In this document: piece by piece, positions 22,153 to 33,126 of the stretch
How the letters are laid out: each line of letters opens with the position of its first letter
How positions within the stretch are numbered: position 1 is the first letter of the stretch
DNA from: Axinella damicornis
Lineage: Eukaryota > Porifera > Demospongiae > Axinellida > Axinellidae
Reading direction: 5' to 3'
Length of the DNA: 64,000 nucleotides
NCBI GenBank assembly: GCA_963931865.1
Contig: OZ007511.1
Span: 14,018,774-14,082,773, forward strand
Notes under the pieces: generated by a model
The model's input: only the letters and a program-made list of their open reading frames with translations
Database searches by the model: none
Told to the model about the DNA's origin: nothing
Translations under genes and position numbers: made by a program

Positions 22153-23754
22153 TTAGGGGTCTACTTTGAGGTATACTTCAAAATATAAGCAGTCATTTTT
22201 CAAGTACTCTCTAATTTTTGCTGCATCATATCCCAGTTCAGAGTGTGCGATGAATTTCCGGGCAAATTGTTTGTATATCAACTCATGATCACTAGGAACT
22301 ACATTGCAGTTGAGAGTTGCCACCACGTGTCCATGGTCTCCCCTCTGGTTGAGGAGCTGGAGGTGGGCTGTGATCTGAATGGGCCAGGACAGGTTGTCAT
22401 CATACTCACCGTCCATAGAGCATAGCCATGCTGAGATGTGAGTACCCCGGGCTTCCCTATACCCATTAGTGTCAATGTTCAGCTTGAACTTGTAGCCTCC
22501 AGTGTGGGAGTAGAATGGATCACTGTTCCACCCACCACCCCCTCCTCTGGCCTTGTGCACACTGAATTTAGTTAGAGTTGTCTTGAAAGGAGGACTGAAA
22601 CCTCTAAGTACACACAGAGAGTCATGAATCTGTTTGCCCTGTTTTTTCACTTGCTGCTGTAACATTTCATTCTCATTCTGAAGCAGTGTTTGCAGTCCAG
22701 AAATTTGTTTTTCTGTTTCTTTTTGTTGTTTCGTAATCTGTTCTTTTGTTTCCTTTCGCTGGTCGGTCAACTTCTGTTTAAGCTGATCCTGCACTCCTGT
22801 AATCTGTTCTTTCATTTCCTTTTGCTGGTCAGTCAACTTCTGTTTAAGCTGATCCTGCACTCCTGTGATCTGTTTAGCCTGTTTTTGCTGGAGATCTGCT
22901 AGCTGTGTTTGCACCTGTTTCTCTGTTCGTTCCTGAAGGTCTTTGATTTGAATCTCCAGCTTTCTGTTCTGTTCCTGAAGTTGTTCCTGCAGCTCTGCTA
23001 TCTGCTGATCCTTCTCGGCCATCTTCTGGTGGAGCTCCCTGGTCAGACCGAGGTTGAGGAGGGACATGCTCAGCAGGTGACGCTGGCCCCCTTCCTCCAC
23101 ATGACGAGCCAGGTCCCGTCGAGGAACCCTCACTTGGCAACCAGCTTGGGCAAACTCACACTCCACCAGCTGCAATGGACACTGGGTCAAATGCTTCTCC
23201 ATGTCACAGCGAGGTACAGTGCCAATCTCACACTGGTTGGGACACGGCTCAGGGTACTTGGTGCAGTTGGGCAAGTGGTCACAAGTTCCGACATCATATG
23301 TTCCCTCGAAATCACAATGCTTGCACTGCCAAGGACGCTTGGGACACGAACTCGAATGCTGGTCTGAATTACCCAGCTCCCCCACCCACTCACATCCGCT
23401 TCGCTTGTGGGGGCAGCGCACTTTCAACTCATTCGCCTTGCGTTTGAAGTGCTTGTCATTGATGACTTTGAAGTTAGGATCGTTACATAGTGGGCACGAT
23501 TTTCCTTCTCGCTGGAGCCGGGACACGACTTTTCCTGACAGTAGGTGCCCGCAACATTCAGTTTGTTTGGGGTCACTGAGTACCTCGAAAGTGACGGGGC
23601 AAAAGTACTCTCGCGGCGGCTCTTCAACAAAATCGTAGTCTATCTGGACTGGGTCTGGAGCTTGGACTGCCGTGGGTATCCCGGGAGAAGCGGATGGCTG
23701 ATAATCACCAAGATTTTCAGTGCAACAAGATTGGGGCTCAGAGTTAGAGGCCAT
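22153..23754 (-). CDS. TRAF-like protein: degenerate RING, TRAF zinc fingers, coiled coil, MATH (copy 1, gene a)
   Basis: Intronless, 533 residues, starting MASNSEPQSCC. Order of parts: RING-like segment at about residues 52-100 (YFCPVTFEVLSD, ECCGHLLSG, CPLCNDPNF), TRAF-type zinc fingers to about residue 215, a long Gln/Lys-rich coiled coil (about 225-375) with an internal repeat (QITGVQDQLKQKLTD twice), then a MATH/TRAF-C domain (FSPPFKTTLTKFSVHKA to LYFEVYLKVDP). TRAF proteins form trimers on receptors and act as ubiquitin-ligase adaptors in the cytosol. The RING lacks the second Cys of the first pair (CPVT), so zinc binding may be reduced or U-box-like. The ATG at 23754 matches the start of its duplicate at 36915; an ATG-like codon further upstream is not conserved. 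It diverges from broken SYCP3 exon 1 across a 190-bp promoter. Confidence 0.85.
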   Translation of the reverse strand: MASNSEPQSCCTENLGDYQPSASPGIPTAVQAPDPVQIDYDFVEEPPREYFCPVTFEVLSDPKQTECCGHLLSGKVVSRLQREGKSCPLCNDPNFKVINDKHFKRKANELKVRCPHKRSGCEWVGELGNSDQHSSSCPKRPWQCKHCDFEGTYDVGTCDHLPNCTKYPEPCPNQCEIGTVPRCDMEKHLTQCPLQLVECEFAQAGCQVRVPRRDLARHVEEGGQRHLLSMSLLNLGLTRELHQKMAEKDQQIAELQEQLQEQNRKLEIQIKDLQERTEKQVQTQLADLQQKQAKQITGVQDQLKQKLTDQQKEMKEQITGVQDQLKQKLTDQRKETKEQITKQQKETEKQISGLQTLLQNENEMLQQQVKKQGKQIHDSLCVLRGFSPPFKTTLTKFSVHKARGGGGGWNSDPFYSHTGGYKFKLNIDTNGYREARGTHISAWLCSMDGEYDDNLSWPIQITAHLQLLNQRGDHGHVVATLNCNVVPSDHELIYKQFARKFIAHSELGYDAAKIREYLKNDCLYFEVYLKVDP

Positions 23755-23943
23755 GTTTGTTCTATTAAGCAAAAAAAAGAGGTGGAGCTCGAGATGATAT
23801 ACGTTCGTACATGTGCATACTACATGTATCGAATCCGGCCGGACCTCTGCGGCCGCGGCCGGACGCGTACGCCGGCGCCGCGCCGTAACTTGCAGCGCGG
23901 TAGATTCGAAGTTTTGTTAGGGTGCTCGGTTTGTGCATTGAAA
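23755..23943. promoter_or_regulatory. Probable bidirectional promoter, TRAF-a / SYCP3 remnant
   Basis: 189 bp between two divergent ATGs, with CpG-rich stretches (GGCCGCGGCCGGACGCG, CGCCGCGCCGTAACTTGC). The GCGCCGCGCCGTAAC block recurs at 37021 and, in altered form, in the promoter at 42328-42575, which supports common origin. Confidence 0.5.
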
Positions 23944-24189
23944 ATGCCTGCCAGTCGTAAGGGAAAAGCGAAGCCACCTGCTGCCGTCCTCCCCGTGGAC
24001 GTAGAGGAGGAGTTTAGCTGCGGGGAGGAAGCCGACAGCTCAAACAGTAGGTCACAAAATAATACTGCTCACTGATTTAGACTTATGGGGGGGCCAAATG
24101 AGTCAAAATTCCACTATCATTACTGCAGCTTTTCAGTGTACAAATAGAACATCATACTTATAAATATCACGTTCTATAGAGTAAGTGGG

Positions 24190-24650
24190 AGGTCCTATAT
24201 CATATTGGAGGTCTGCTACATGTAGCTAGGCGGTCTGATATCATATCGGACACCTCCTATATCATATTGGAGGTCTGATATCATATCGGACACCTCCTAT
24301 ACCATATTGGAGGTCTGATATCATATCGGACACCTATATCATATTGGAGGTCTGATATCATATCGGACACCTCCTATATCATATTGGAGATCTGATATCA
24401 TATCGGACACCTCCTATATTATCATATTGGAGGTCTGATATCATATTGGACACCTCCTATAATAATTATCATATTGGAGTTCCGATATCATATCGGACAC
24501 CTCCCATATCATATAGGAGGTCCAATATAGTAACTATATCGGACCTCCTATTATGATATGATATAGGAGGGGTCCGATATGATATAGGAGCTCCTATTTA
24601 CTATATTGGAACTCCTATATGATATTATAGGAGCTCCGGTCCTATTTACT
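24190..24650. repeat. AT-rich palindromic satellite
   Basis: About ten units alternate ATATTGGAGGTCTGATATCA with TATCGGACACCTCCTATATC. Each unit is nearly self-complementary, so both strands can form hairpins. It lies in the former SYCP3 intron 1 of copy 1 and is absent from copy 2. Confidence 0.85.
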
Positions 24651-24741
24651 TTACTTTACTTTACTACTGTTTTTAAAATCCATTATACACCTCATCAAAA
24701 ATTATTTCATTCAGAGAAACTGAAAAATATAACCCATAGTC

Positions 24742-24904
24742 TAAGCCGGTTATTGCACTCGAGCAGGTCTCTTAGCTGTTTAGAGACGGTCTGACCTTCG
24801 GTATAATCATGCACTTTGGGCTTCGCCCTTGGTAATTATAGGTAGCATCCCTCAGGTCTCTAAAACAGCCAAGGGACCTGCATGCTCGAGTGCAATAACC
24901 TATA
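24742..24904. mobile_element. Inverted-repeat element (GGTTATTGCACTCGAGCAGG)
   Basis: Left arm GGTTATTGCACTCGAGCAGG and right arm ending CTCGAGTGCAATAACC, about 160 bp, no ORF. The duplicate at about 37640-38087 is split by a second element. Confidence 0.7.
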
Positions 24905-25348
24905 GCACTGAGGCAACAAACTTTAATGTTAGGGCATTAAGAGAGCGGGAGAAGTAAAGGAGGGTACAAGAATAGAGGGGGGTTTTGAGAGCTGGGAAAG
25001 TTTGTATATCTATATTGCACTCTGAAATTATCACCCATGTTTGTCCCTGCACACAGCCAGTTGTCCTGACCCTATGTGCGGCAATAAGAGGAGGTATGGT
25101 ACCATTGACGAACCCGAGCCTGCGTTTGGGTGAGCCAGTGCAACTTCCATGACTGTCAACTGCTATACTGGAGTAGTCTTGGAACAACACTAGCTAATTA
25201 TAATACTGGAGTTTGAAATGTATACATGCGCATTCTCCTGTTCTAATGCAGGGAAGAGATGCAATCGATCTCTGTCCTCTGTCGACCAGTTTTGGAGGTA
25301 TGTGCAATGCGTACAAAGCACAATAATCTTCAATGTTCTAACAGTGAT

Positions 25349-25575
25349 ACTTATAGGCTATCATCATGCATGTTCTCACTTATCCAACCAGTGGCAACTA
25401 TATTATAATTAATGCCAATGTTTCGACTAGGCTGTGCTAGTCTTCCTCATGCGTGGCACACAATGAAAAACGTTGGCATTAATAATATATAGTTGCCACT
25501 GGTTGGATAAGTGAGAACATGCATGATCATATTCAAAACAGCCGACCAAGAACCACGCAATCACTTATAGGCTAT
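25349..25575. mobile_element. Hairpin insertion flanked by a 13-bp direct repeat
   Basis: ACTTATAGGCTAT occurs at 25349-25361 and 25563-25575. Between them long inverted arms (TTCTCACTTATCCAACCAGT / ACTGGTTGGATAAGTGAGAA) surround a short core. Copy 2 has no equivalent near 40240, so this is a copy-1-specific insertion. Confidence 0.65.
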
Positions 25576-25893
25576 ACTCGAGCTGTTTGTTGGACATTTG
25601 CTCATTGTGAACCTTTAGTGCACATGCACCGAAGCTTCCACACGCTTAGGACTGTGTGATTGGCCCATGGCCATGGCAGCGATCACAGCATTGCAGGCTG
25701 CACACTGTACCCTCTCCATGCAATTTTGTTCACTTACAATTATAATTACACCCACAAATATACATTTCAATACTAACAACATCCTGTATCACAAAAAAAC
25801 TATCCTAGGCTTAAAAAAATACAATCTAGACATGATTGTTGATGTGTACTTACTTGCATATTGCAGTGCACACACTACACAACAAACAAGGCT

Positions 25894-27252
25894 CTATTCT
25901 TGGAATTCCGGGTCTGGATCCACTTTTAGGTACAATTGAAAATGCAAGCAGTCATCTTTCAAGTACTGAGTATCTTTTAATGCATTATACCCCAGTTTAG
26001 AGTGTGCGATGAATTCACGGGCAAATTCTCTGTATGCAAATCCTTTATTAACTTCTCTGCACTTGAGAGTTGCCACCACGTGTCCGTGGTCTCCCCTCTG
26101 GTTGAGGAGCTGGAGGTGGGCTGTGATCTGAATGGGCCAGAACAGGTTGCCATCATACTCACCGTTCAGTGAGTCGAGGTCTGCTGTGATGTGAGTACCC
26201 TGGACTTCCTGATACCCATTAGTGTCAATGCCCAGCAGGAACTTGTAGCCTCCGGTGTGGGAGTAGAATGGATCACTTTTCCACTCACCATCCCCTCCTC
26301 TGGCCTTGTGCACACTGAATCTAGTTAAAGTGATCTTGAAAGGAGGACTGAAACCACTAAGTAAGCACAGAGAGTCATGAATCTGTTTACCCTGCTCTTG
26401 CACTTGCTGCTGTAACGTCGTCCGTAATGTTTCAGTCTCATTCCGAAGCAGTAATTGCAGCCCAGAAATTTGTTTTCCTGTTTCCTTTGTAATCTGCCTT
26501 TCCGTTTCCGTTCCATGTCTGGTCAATTTCTGTTCAAGCTGATTAAGCTGCACTCCTGTAATCTGATTTCCGACTTGCTGTTGAAACTTTTGCCGAAGAC
26601 CTGCAAGTTTGCCGTCCTGTTTTTGAACCTGACCATGGAGCCCATTGAGCCCCACTTTTAAATGTGTTTGCAGGTGTTTTCCTGTTTGTTGCACTCCTGC
26701 AATCTGATTGGCTTGCTGCTGAATGTTTTGCTGGAGATCTGTTAACTGTGTTTGCAGCTGTTTTTCTGTTCGTTGCTGAAGGTCTTTGATTTGTTTTTCC
26801 AGCTTACTGCTCTGTTCCTGCAGTTGTTCCTGCAGCTCTGCTATCTGCTGATCCTTCTCGGCCATCTTCTGGTGGAGCTCCTTGGTCAGACTGAGGTTGA
26901 GGAGGGACATGTTCAGCAGGTGACGCTGGCCCCCTTCCTCCACGTGACGTGCCAGGTCCCGTCGAGGAACCCTCACTTGGCAACCAGCTTGGACAAACTC
27001 ACACTCCACCAGCTGCAGTGGACACTGGGTCAAATGCTTCTCCATGTCACAGCGAGGTACAGTGCCAATCTCACACTGGTTGGGACACGGCTCAGGGTAC
27101 TTTGTGCAGTTGGGCAAGTGGTCACTTTCAGTGACATTCGTACCATAAATCACCGCCTGTTCACAGAGAAGTGAATGCAAGATACAATGTATGTTTGGCA
27201 TAGCCAGACCCCACTCCGTGTCAGGATGGAGGGTGGCATGGTCTGGGAACAA
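25894..27252 (-). CDS. Truncated TRAF-like protein created at the duplication junction (copy 1, gene b)
   Basis: TRAF sequence runs from 27122 (DHLPNCTKYPEPCPNQCE) to the stop at 25894 (DPDPEFQE): part of the zinc fingers, coiled coil and a complete MATH domain. The RING and first zinc fingers are missing. Upstream of 27122 the open frame continues into former TPR-gene intron and exon sequence ([18 protein letters not shown]), so the 452-residue ORF is a chimera. The rest is nearly identical to the complete gene at 40663-42327. Whether it is transcribed is unknown: its own promoter is gone, but the truncated TPR-gene copy upstream on the same strand could read into it. A RING-less TRAF, if made, could act as a dominant-negative adaptor; that is inference. 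Confidence 0.7.
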   Translation of the reverse strand: MFPDHATLHPDTEWGLAMPNIHCILHSLLCEQAVIYGTNVTESDHLPNCTKYPEPCPNQCEIGTVPRCDMEKHLTQCPLQLVECEFVQAGCQVRVPRRDLARHVEEGGQRHLLNMSLLNLSLTKELHQKMAEKDQQIAELQEQLQEQSSKLEKQIKDLQQRTEKQLQTQLTDLQQNIQQQANQIAGVQQTGKHLQTHLKVGLNGLHGQVQKQDGKLAGLRQKFQQQVGNQITGVQLNQLEQKLTRHGTETERQITKETGKQISGLQLLLRNETETLRTTLQQQVQEQGKQIHDSLCLLSGFSPPFKITLTRFSVHKARGGDGEWKSDPFYSHTGGYKFLLGIDTNGYQEVQGTHITADLDSLNGEYDGNLFWPIQITAHLQLLNQRGDHGHVVATLKCREVNKGFAYREFAREFIAHSKLGYNALKDTQYLKDDCLHFQLYLKVDPDPEFQE

Positions 27253-29959
27253 CCACTTGTCAACTCACAGCCAGGCTCTCTTGAGGGATAGGTCCTCTTT
27301 TTGGCTCTAACAAATGTGCCATAGTGGACTGAACGTCACAGGGACCTCCATCACTGCTATGGGGGGGAGGACACCACACTTATAATTATTCCATTAAGCT
27401 CCCTTCCCGCATCCATAACTGAAATACCAAAACTAAATTACCAGGTACGTACTATATATACACACTATTGATCAAGACTGTACCTTTCGTCTTCGGTGGG
27501 TGTGTCACCCTCCCCGTCGTCCACAAGGAAACCTGGGAATGGAACTTCCAGCTCAGTGTCTTCCATGGCAGCCAGGTCAGTAGAGTCTACTCCGACTTCT
27601 GGCACTGTCACAGTCTCTGCTGTCGGTGTTCCAACATTGTCCAAACTCTCCAGCAGTGGTGACAGTCGTCCATCAGAGGTGATCATGTCTTCAACCCCTC
27701 GCTCCACATCATCAGACTCCTGGATATCATATCTGGTCTCAAATCCCAGTGAACTGACAGACACACCTGCTGTCTGCGTACGGTCATCCATCTTATTATC
27801 GCCCTCAATTATTTCATCTACGGAGGATGCTGCCATCTTGATGGCGGCAGGGAGAGACGCAAACGTGTAACTGCCGACACTGGCAGAGGCTAGCAGAGTG
27901 GAGGCGGACTGCAAGGGAGGGTGGGAGGGCAACAGTTCAGGGATGGAGGAATCAAGATCATGCTGAGAGCTGGAAAAGGCACTCCCTCCCTCTTCTTCAG
28001 ATTTCAGCAAACTGAAAGACTGGGCTTGAGACGGAATTGAAGAGGGCATTCTGAAACTGGAAAGGCTTCCGGAAAAGGGTGAGCTGAATTTCTCACTGGA
28101 GGAGTCAGCTTGCAAGGTACTTGACTCGAAACTTGAAGACTCAGAGTTGGAAGACAGTGGCCGTCTTTGGGTGGCCAACTCCACCAATGAATGGGAACCA
28201 GGACCCTGGGAATGGAGCTCCTGGGAATGGAGCTCCTGGGAACAGAGTGCCTGGGAATGCGAGTGGAATGGAAGTTCTGAGGCTGTGGATTGCGACATTG
28301 ATGTTGTAGTCAGACTGGCATCAGATACTACAGCCTCAGATTCACGTGGTTTGGTGGGGAGTGGAGCATACACTTCTGCCTGACTGGCCAGTGTATCACC
28401 CTCCCTCTGGAGTGGTAGTCCCTCTGTGACTGATGTTACTGACGTGGGACAGGCCTCACCCTCTAGTACTCCACTCTGATTTTGATCACCGAGGTCCGTG
28501 GGATGGAGCTCTGGGGATTGCAACCCTGACTCCTTATCACTGAGGTCTGGGGGATGGAGCTCCGGGGATTGTAACCCTGATTCCTGATCACTGAGGTCCA
28601 TGGGATGGAGCTCTGGGGATTGTAACCCTGACTCCTGATCACTGAGGTCCATGGGATGGAGCTCTGGGGATTGCAACCCTGACTCCTGATCACTGAGGTC
28701 CGTGGGATGGAGCTCTGGAGATTGCAACCCTGATTCCTGATCACTGAGGCCCGTGGGATGGAGCTCTGGGGATCGCAACTCTGATTCCTGATCTGTGTGC
28801 TCATCAACTGACGTCTCAGATCCACTCTGCAGGTCACTCATTGATTGCAACTGACTTTGTTTTCCCTGCCCGCAAGAGGCGCTATCGTCAGTTAAGATTC
28901 TGTCTGATGAGCTGTGGTCTAAAGGCTCTGAACTGAATCTCATGTCAATTTCCAGCGTAAGAGCAGTCGACTGTGGATGTGAAGTCAGCGCAGCTACCTC
29001 GCTGTCACCGTCACTCCCTCCCACCCTCACCCCTCCCCACCCATCTTCAGAGTGCTGCAGTTGCGAGCTGGATGCTGACTCAAATCGTCCAGACCCGTTG
29101 CCCTCACCTACTGACAAGCTGCTGCTACTCTGGACGCTGTCCCTGGTCTTGCTGGAAACAGTAGCGCCACTGCTGGCCTGCAGGGATGGTAGACTTTGAC
29201 CTTTCATCTCTGACCCCCGACCCCTTGTCACTGGGGTGGTAGATGCAGTGGTTGTAGCTCGACTGTCCACCTGCATGTAGTCAGCGTGAGAGATGATATA
29301 CCTCTGGTAGCTCGTCTCCGACCCACCCGTGGTGGCCTGGGATATCGGACGAGCAGGCTTCGCTTCCCTGCCCTTTGGCTGTGGAGGTTGGTCAGGCTGA
29401 CTTGCGATGGCTTTGAGCATCCTGGGTGGCTCTCTTGGAGCATACTGAACAGGTACAGTTGCAACCACAAATGATTTCTTCCCTGACGTATCGACAGTCA
29501 TTATTTGCGATGGCGGGTTCTTTTTCTGCCGCTTTGCACCCTCTTGAGTGGAACCAGCAATGGTTGTCTTTTTAGCATTAACAGAACGTTTTTGAGATGG
29601 GTGTGAGCATGAGGGCTCCAACTGTGGCTATTAGGAGAGGATGAAGAACATGAGGTTGCTGACACCAGACAGCATATGAATAATTGTAGTAATGATTTGG
29701 ATGCGCTGTACCAGTCCTGGTACACTGAGATCACTGAAATGACACAATCCGTGATTTCACTGGCCCATTAAAACATGTTTTGTGTCAAAATTGGCACATT
29801 TTGGAAACCATTTTCTACCAAATATGGCACATTTTGACCAGAAAATTTTGGAATTTAAACTTAAATTGGCAGAAACAGCACTCCTGTTCTATAAGGTGAC
29901 TGATGTGCCACTTCTGCCAAAAACGGACCAATATTGGGTATTGGGAATAGGCATGGAAG

Positions 29960-30215
29960 AGAACGTTGCACCAGGTATGGTGAAACTGGGGATTGTGCCA
30001 TTGTGGTCAGCATAAAAAGAGCTTTCAAATGATGTCCTTAAAATGATTTTTAATCAGAGTCACATTTTTGCCAAAAATCGCACTCGACCAAAGGCTATAA
30101 TCCATGGTTTTTTTGTGATTTTGGGTCAAAATTCAACCAACAGCAAAATGGACATCGCTGGAAAGCTCCATTCATTCTGATCACAATGGTCCAAATCCCA
30201 GCTTCATATCTCATT
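29960..30215. mobile_element. Foldback element (copy 2)
   Basis: Duplicate of the element at 18420-18690, with a small deletion on the left arm; it shares the flanks, so it was copied with the segmental duplication. Confidence 0.55.
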
Positions 30216-30691
30216 CCTAGCCAGAGATACCTAGCATATTAGTCTGCTATAGCTGTATGCCTAGCCTCGTTCTTCTACACTGCCAGATTCTGATCACTTG
30301 CAGTATGTTTTGCACACTGTAAACGATCAAAACTGGAGGTCTACATCCAATACAGCTCTGTCTCCAAGCGATTAAACTGTGGCTGTGGTGTGTAGCCAGG
30401 GGGAAGGTTTGAGCACTTTTCTTCACTGAACATTCCTCGTTCATTGTCCTGGTGGAACTCTACAACTACATCTAAATGCCCCAGTCTCAACAGTCCTGGA
30501 AAGGTGTCGTTGAACATGGTTGCATGGTGGGAATACACCTGCAGTGCTTACCAACCTCTACAGTAACGATATGATGATGCAATTTGACATCACGGATGAA
30601 GATTCATACCATACCTGAGAGGGAGGTCTTGGTGTGTGCACCCCACCAGCCTGCAGCTGTGGGACCTGTTTAGCATAACGCTCCAGCAATG

Positions 30692-32302
30692 CCTGCAGTG
30701 AGACAGCAGTGCTGGGGTTACTGCGTGCAGTGAGACAGCAGTGTTGGGGTTACTGCGTGCAGTGAGACAGCAGTGCTGGGGTTACTGCGTGCAGTGAGAC
30801 AGCAGTGCTGGGGTTACTGCGTGCAGTGGGACAGCAGTGCTGGGGTTACTGCGTGCAGTGAGACAGCAGTGCTGGGGTTACTGCCTGCAGTGAGACAGCA
30901 GTGCTGGGGTTACTGCGTGCAGTAAGACAGCAGTGCTGGGGTTACTGCGTGCAGTGAGACAGCAGTGCTGGGGTTACTGCGTGCAGTGAGACAGCAGTGC
31001 TGGGGTAACATGCAGTAAGACAGCAGTGCTGGGGTTACTGCATGCAGTGAGACAGCAGTGCTGGGGTAACATGCAGTGAGACAGCAGTGCTGGGGTTACT
31101 GCGTGCAGTGAGACAGCAGTGCTGGGGTAACATGCAGTGAGACAGCAGTGCTGGGGTTACTGCGTGCAGTGAGACAGCAGTGCTGGGGTTACATGCAGTG
31201 AGACAGCAGTGCTGGGGCTACTGCGTGCAGTGAGACAGCAGTGCTGGGGTAACATGCAGTAAGACAGCAGTGCTGGGGTTACTGCGTGCAGTAAGACAGC
31301 AGTGCTGGGGTAACATGCAGTGAGACAGCAGTGCTGGGGTTACTGCATGCAGTGAGACAGCAGTGCTGGGGTAACATGCAGTGAGACAGCAGTGCTGGGG
31401 TTACTGCGTGCAGTAAGACAGCAGTGCTGGGGTAACATGCAGTGAGACAGCAGTGCTGGGGTTACTGCGTGCAGTGAGACAGCAGTGCTGGGGTAACATG
31501 CAGTAAGACAGCAGTGCTGGGGTTACTGCGTGCAGTAAGACAGCAGTGCTGGGGTAACATGCAGTGAGACAGCAGTGCTGGGGTTACTGCGTGCAGTGAG
31601 ACAGCAGTGCTGGGGTAACATGCAGTGAGACAGCAGTGCTGGGGCTACTGCGTGCAGTGAGACAGCAGTGCTGGGGTAACATGCAGTAAGACAGCAGTGC
31701 TGGGGTTACTGCGTGCAGTGAGACAGCAGTGCTGGGGTTACTGCATGCAGTGAGACAGCAGTGCTGGGGTAACATGCAGTAAGACAGCAGTGCTGGGGTT
31801 ACTGCGTGCAGTAAGACAGCAGTGCTGGGGTAACATGCAGTGAGACAGCAGTGCTGGGGTTACTGCGTGCAGTGAGACAGCAGTGCTGGGGTAACATGCA
31901 GTGAGACAGCAGTGCTGGGGCTACTGCGTGCAGTGAGACAGCAGTGCTGGGGTAACATGCAGTAAGACAGCAGTGCTGGGGTTACTGCGTGCAGTGAGAC
32001 AGCAGTGCTGGGGTTACTGCATGCAGTGAGACAGCAGTGCTGGGGTAACATGCAGTAAGACAGCAGTGCTGGGGTTACTGCGTGCAGTGAGACAGCAGTG
32101 CTGGGGTAACATGCAGTGAGACAGCAGTGCTGGGGTTACTGCGTGCAGTGAGACAGCAGTGCTGGGGTAACATGCAGTAAGACAGCAGTGCTGGGGTTAC
32201 TGCGTGCAGTGAGACAGCAGTGCTGGGGTTACTGCATGCAGTGAGACAGCAGTGCTGGGGTAACATGCAGTAAGACAGCAGTGCTGGGGCTACTGCGTGC
32301 AG
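30692..32302. repeat. Same minisatellite, expanded (copy 2)
   Basis: The same units as at 19140-20061 but about 0.7 kb longer, with many more short variants. Higher-order blocks of several units recur (for example around 31560-31830 and 31830-32050), so expansion went on after the segmental duplication. Confidence 0.9.
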
Positions 32303-33126
32303 CTATAGCCTTGCTCCCAGGTTGTCTCTGCTGAACTCTGCTGCTTGCAATAGTATACCTTCAGCCAATTGGCTGGCTCAGGCAATCTGATTATCACATA
32401 CCGGATGGTAGGGTATTTCCGGACACAGCACTCGCATCCCTCGCATTCGCTCCTTTAGCAATTTATGGTAAGTACCCTATTTTTGAACTTTCCGATGCTG
32501 GTTAAATTAACCTGCTGTTAGAGAGCACCCTTGCTAATCACTCACCCACCCGTTAGGTCAGTGGGTTTCACTCTGCAAGCTTGCAAACTCCTGTCTTCAG
32601 GTAAGGTAGATATCTGAACACTTGTGGCAAGCCTCTGCTTAGAGAGCTGAGTTTTGCATCCTGTCTAATATTAAAGTTATAATTCTTTGCAGCCCCATTA
32701 TCCCACCAAGCAACCAGTGACCCACCTTGCTCTTGATTGCGTCCAACTCTCTCCTCAATTGCAGCTCCTGGCGCCTGCTACTGGTGAACTTGTGAGCCCT
32801 GCATACAGGTAAGATTCATCAGAGATCACACTCAGTGGGTGGGTGTGCAAGTATAGTAGTGGGTGGAGAGCATGCAATCATCTTCACAACGTTGGGGATG
32901 CTCCTCATTCTACACTTGCAGCATGCAGTTATCTTGCAGTGCTGACATACCCAAAGGATGCCATGGACTTCTCTCTTCTTCCCTAGGCCCTGTTGCCTGC
33001 AGATCAGCTATATACTATGACAGTATCACAAATTCGATCGGGTGCTATGGATACAATACGGATGACGTCATAATTATGTATTGTGCATGCCGCATGCCAT
33101 GCCCACGTGGTGTACGTGTAGCAGCG

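Larger units (their letters stand above)
23944..25300 (+). pseudogene. 5' fragment of SYCP3 (exons 1-3), copy 1
   Basis: Exon 1 starts at ATG 23944 (MPASRKGKAKPPAAVLPVDV) and is intact. Exon 2 (about 25060-25126) reads KRRYGTIDEPEPAFG in frame. Exon 3 (about 25250-25300) has an 11-bp insertion relative to intact SYCP3 and is out of frame. Exons 4-7, which encode the conserved coiled-coil region, are absent: the next gene begins on the other strand. A palindromic AT-rich satellite and a hairpin element fill intron 1. This is a truncated paralogue from an older duplication of the TRAF/SYCP3 gene pair. Confidence 0.7.
15561..27122. repeat. Segmental duplication, copy 1 (about 11.6 kb)
   Basis: Contains, in order, TPR-gene exons 15706-20519, a PIG-Q-like gene, a TRAF-like gene, SYCP3 fragments and a truncated TRAF-like gene. 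The same order repeats from 27123. The left boundary is where homology with 27123 onward begins (CACTTTCAGTGACATTCGTA at 15560). Copies differ by minisatellite length and by insertions. Confidence 0.85.
27269..32767 (-). pseudogene. 3'-truncated copy of the large TPR gene (no TPR exons)
   Basis: Contains the duplicates of the first exons: about 32767-32695 (charged helix), the [12 protein letters not shown] exon near 30690-30615, the big exon 29621-27484 (718 residues, open throughout) and 27356-27269. Everything downstream is lost at the 27122 junction, so the 15545 exon and all TPR exons are missing. The reading frame is still intact in the large exon, with differences in the number and order of the 18-residue [14 protein letters not shown] repeats. 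It may encode a short disordered protein or splice into the chimeric TRAF ORF; it may also be dead. Confidence 0.6.

Noticed and set aside
31584..32266. Repeated 63-residue ORFs ([19 protein letters not shown])
   Set aside because: Translations of the minisatellite; they start and stop at every unit variation.
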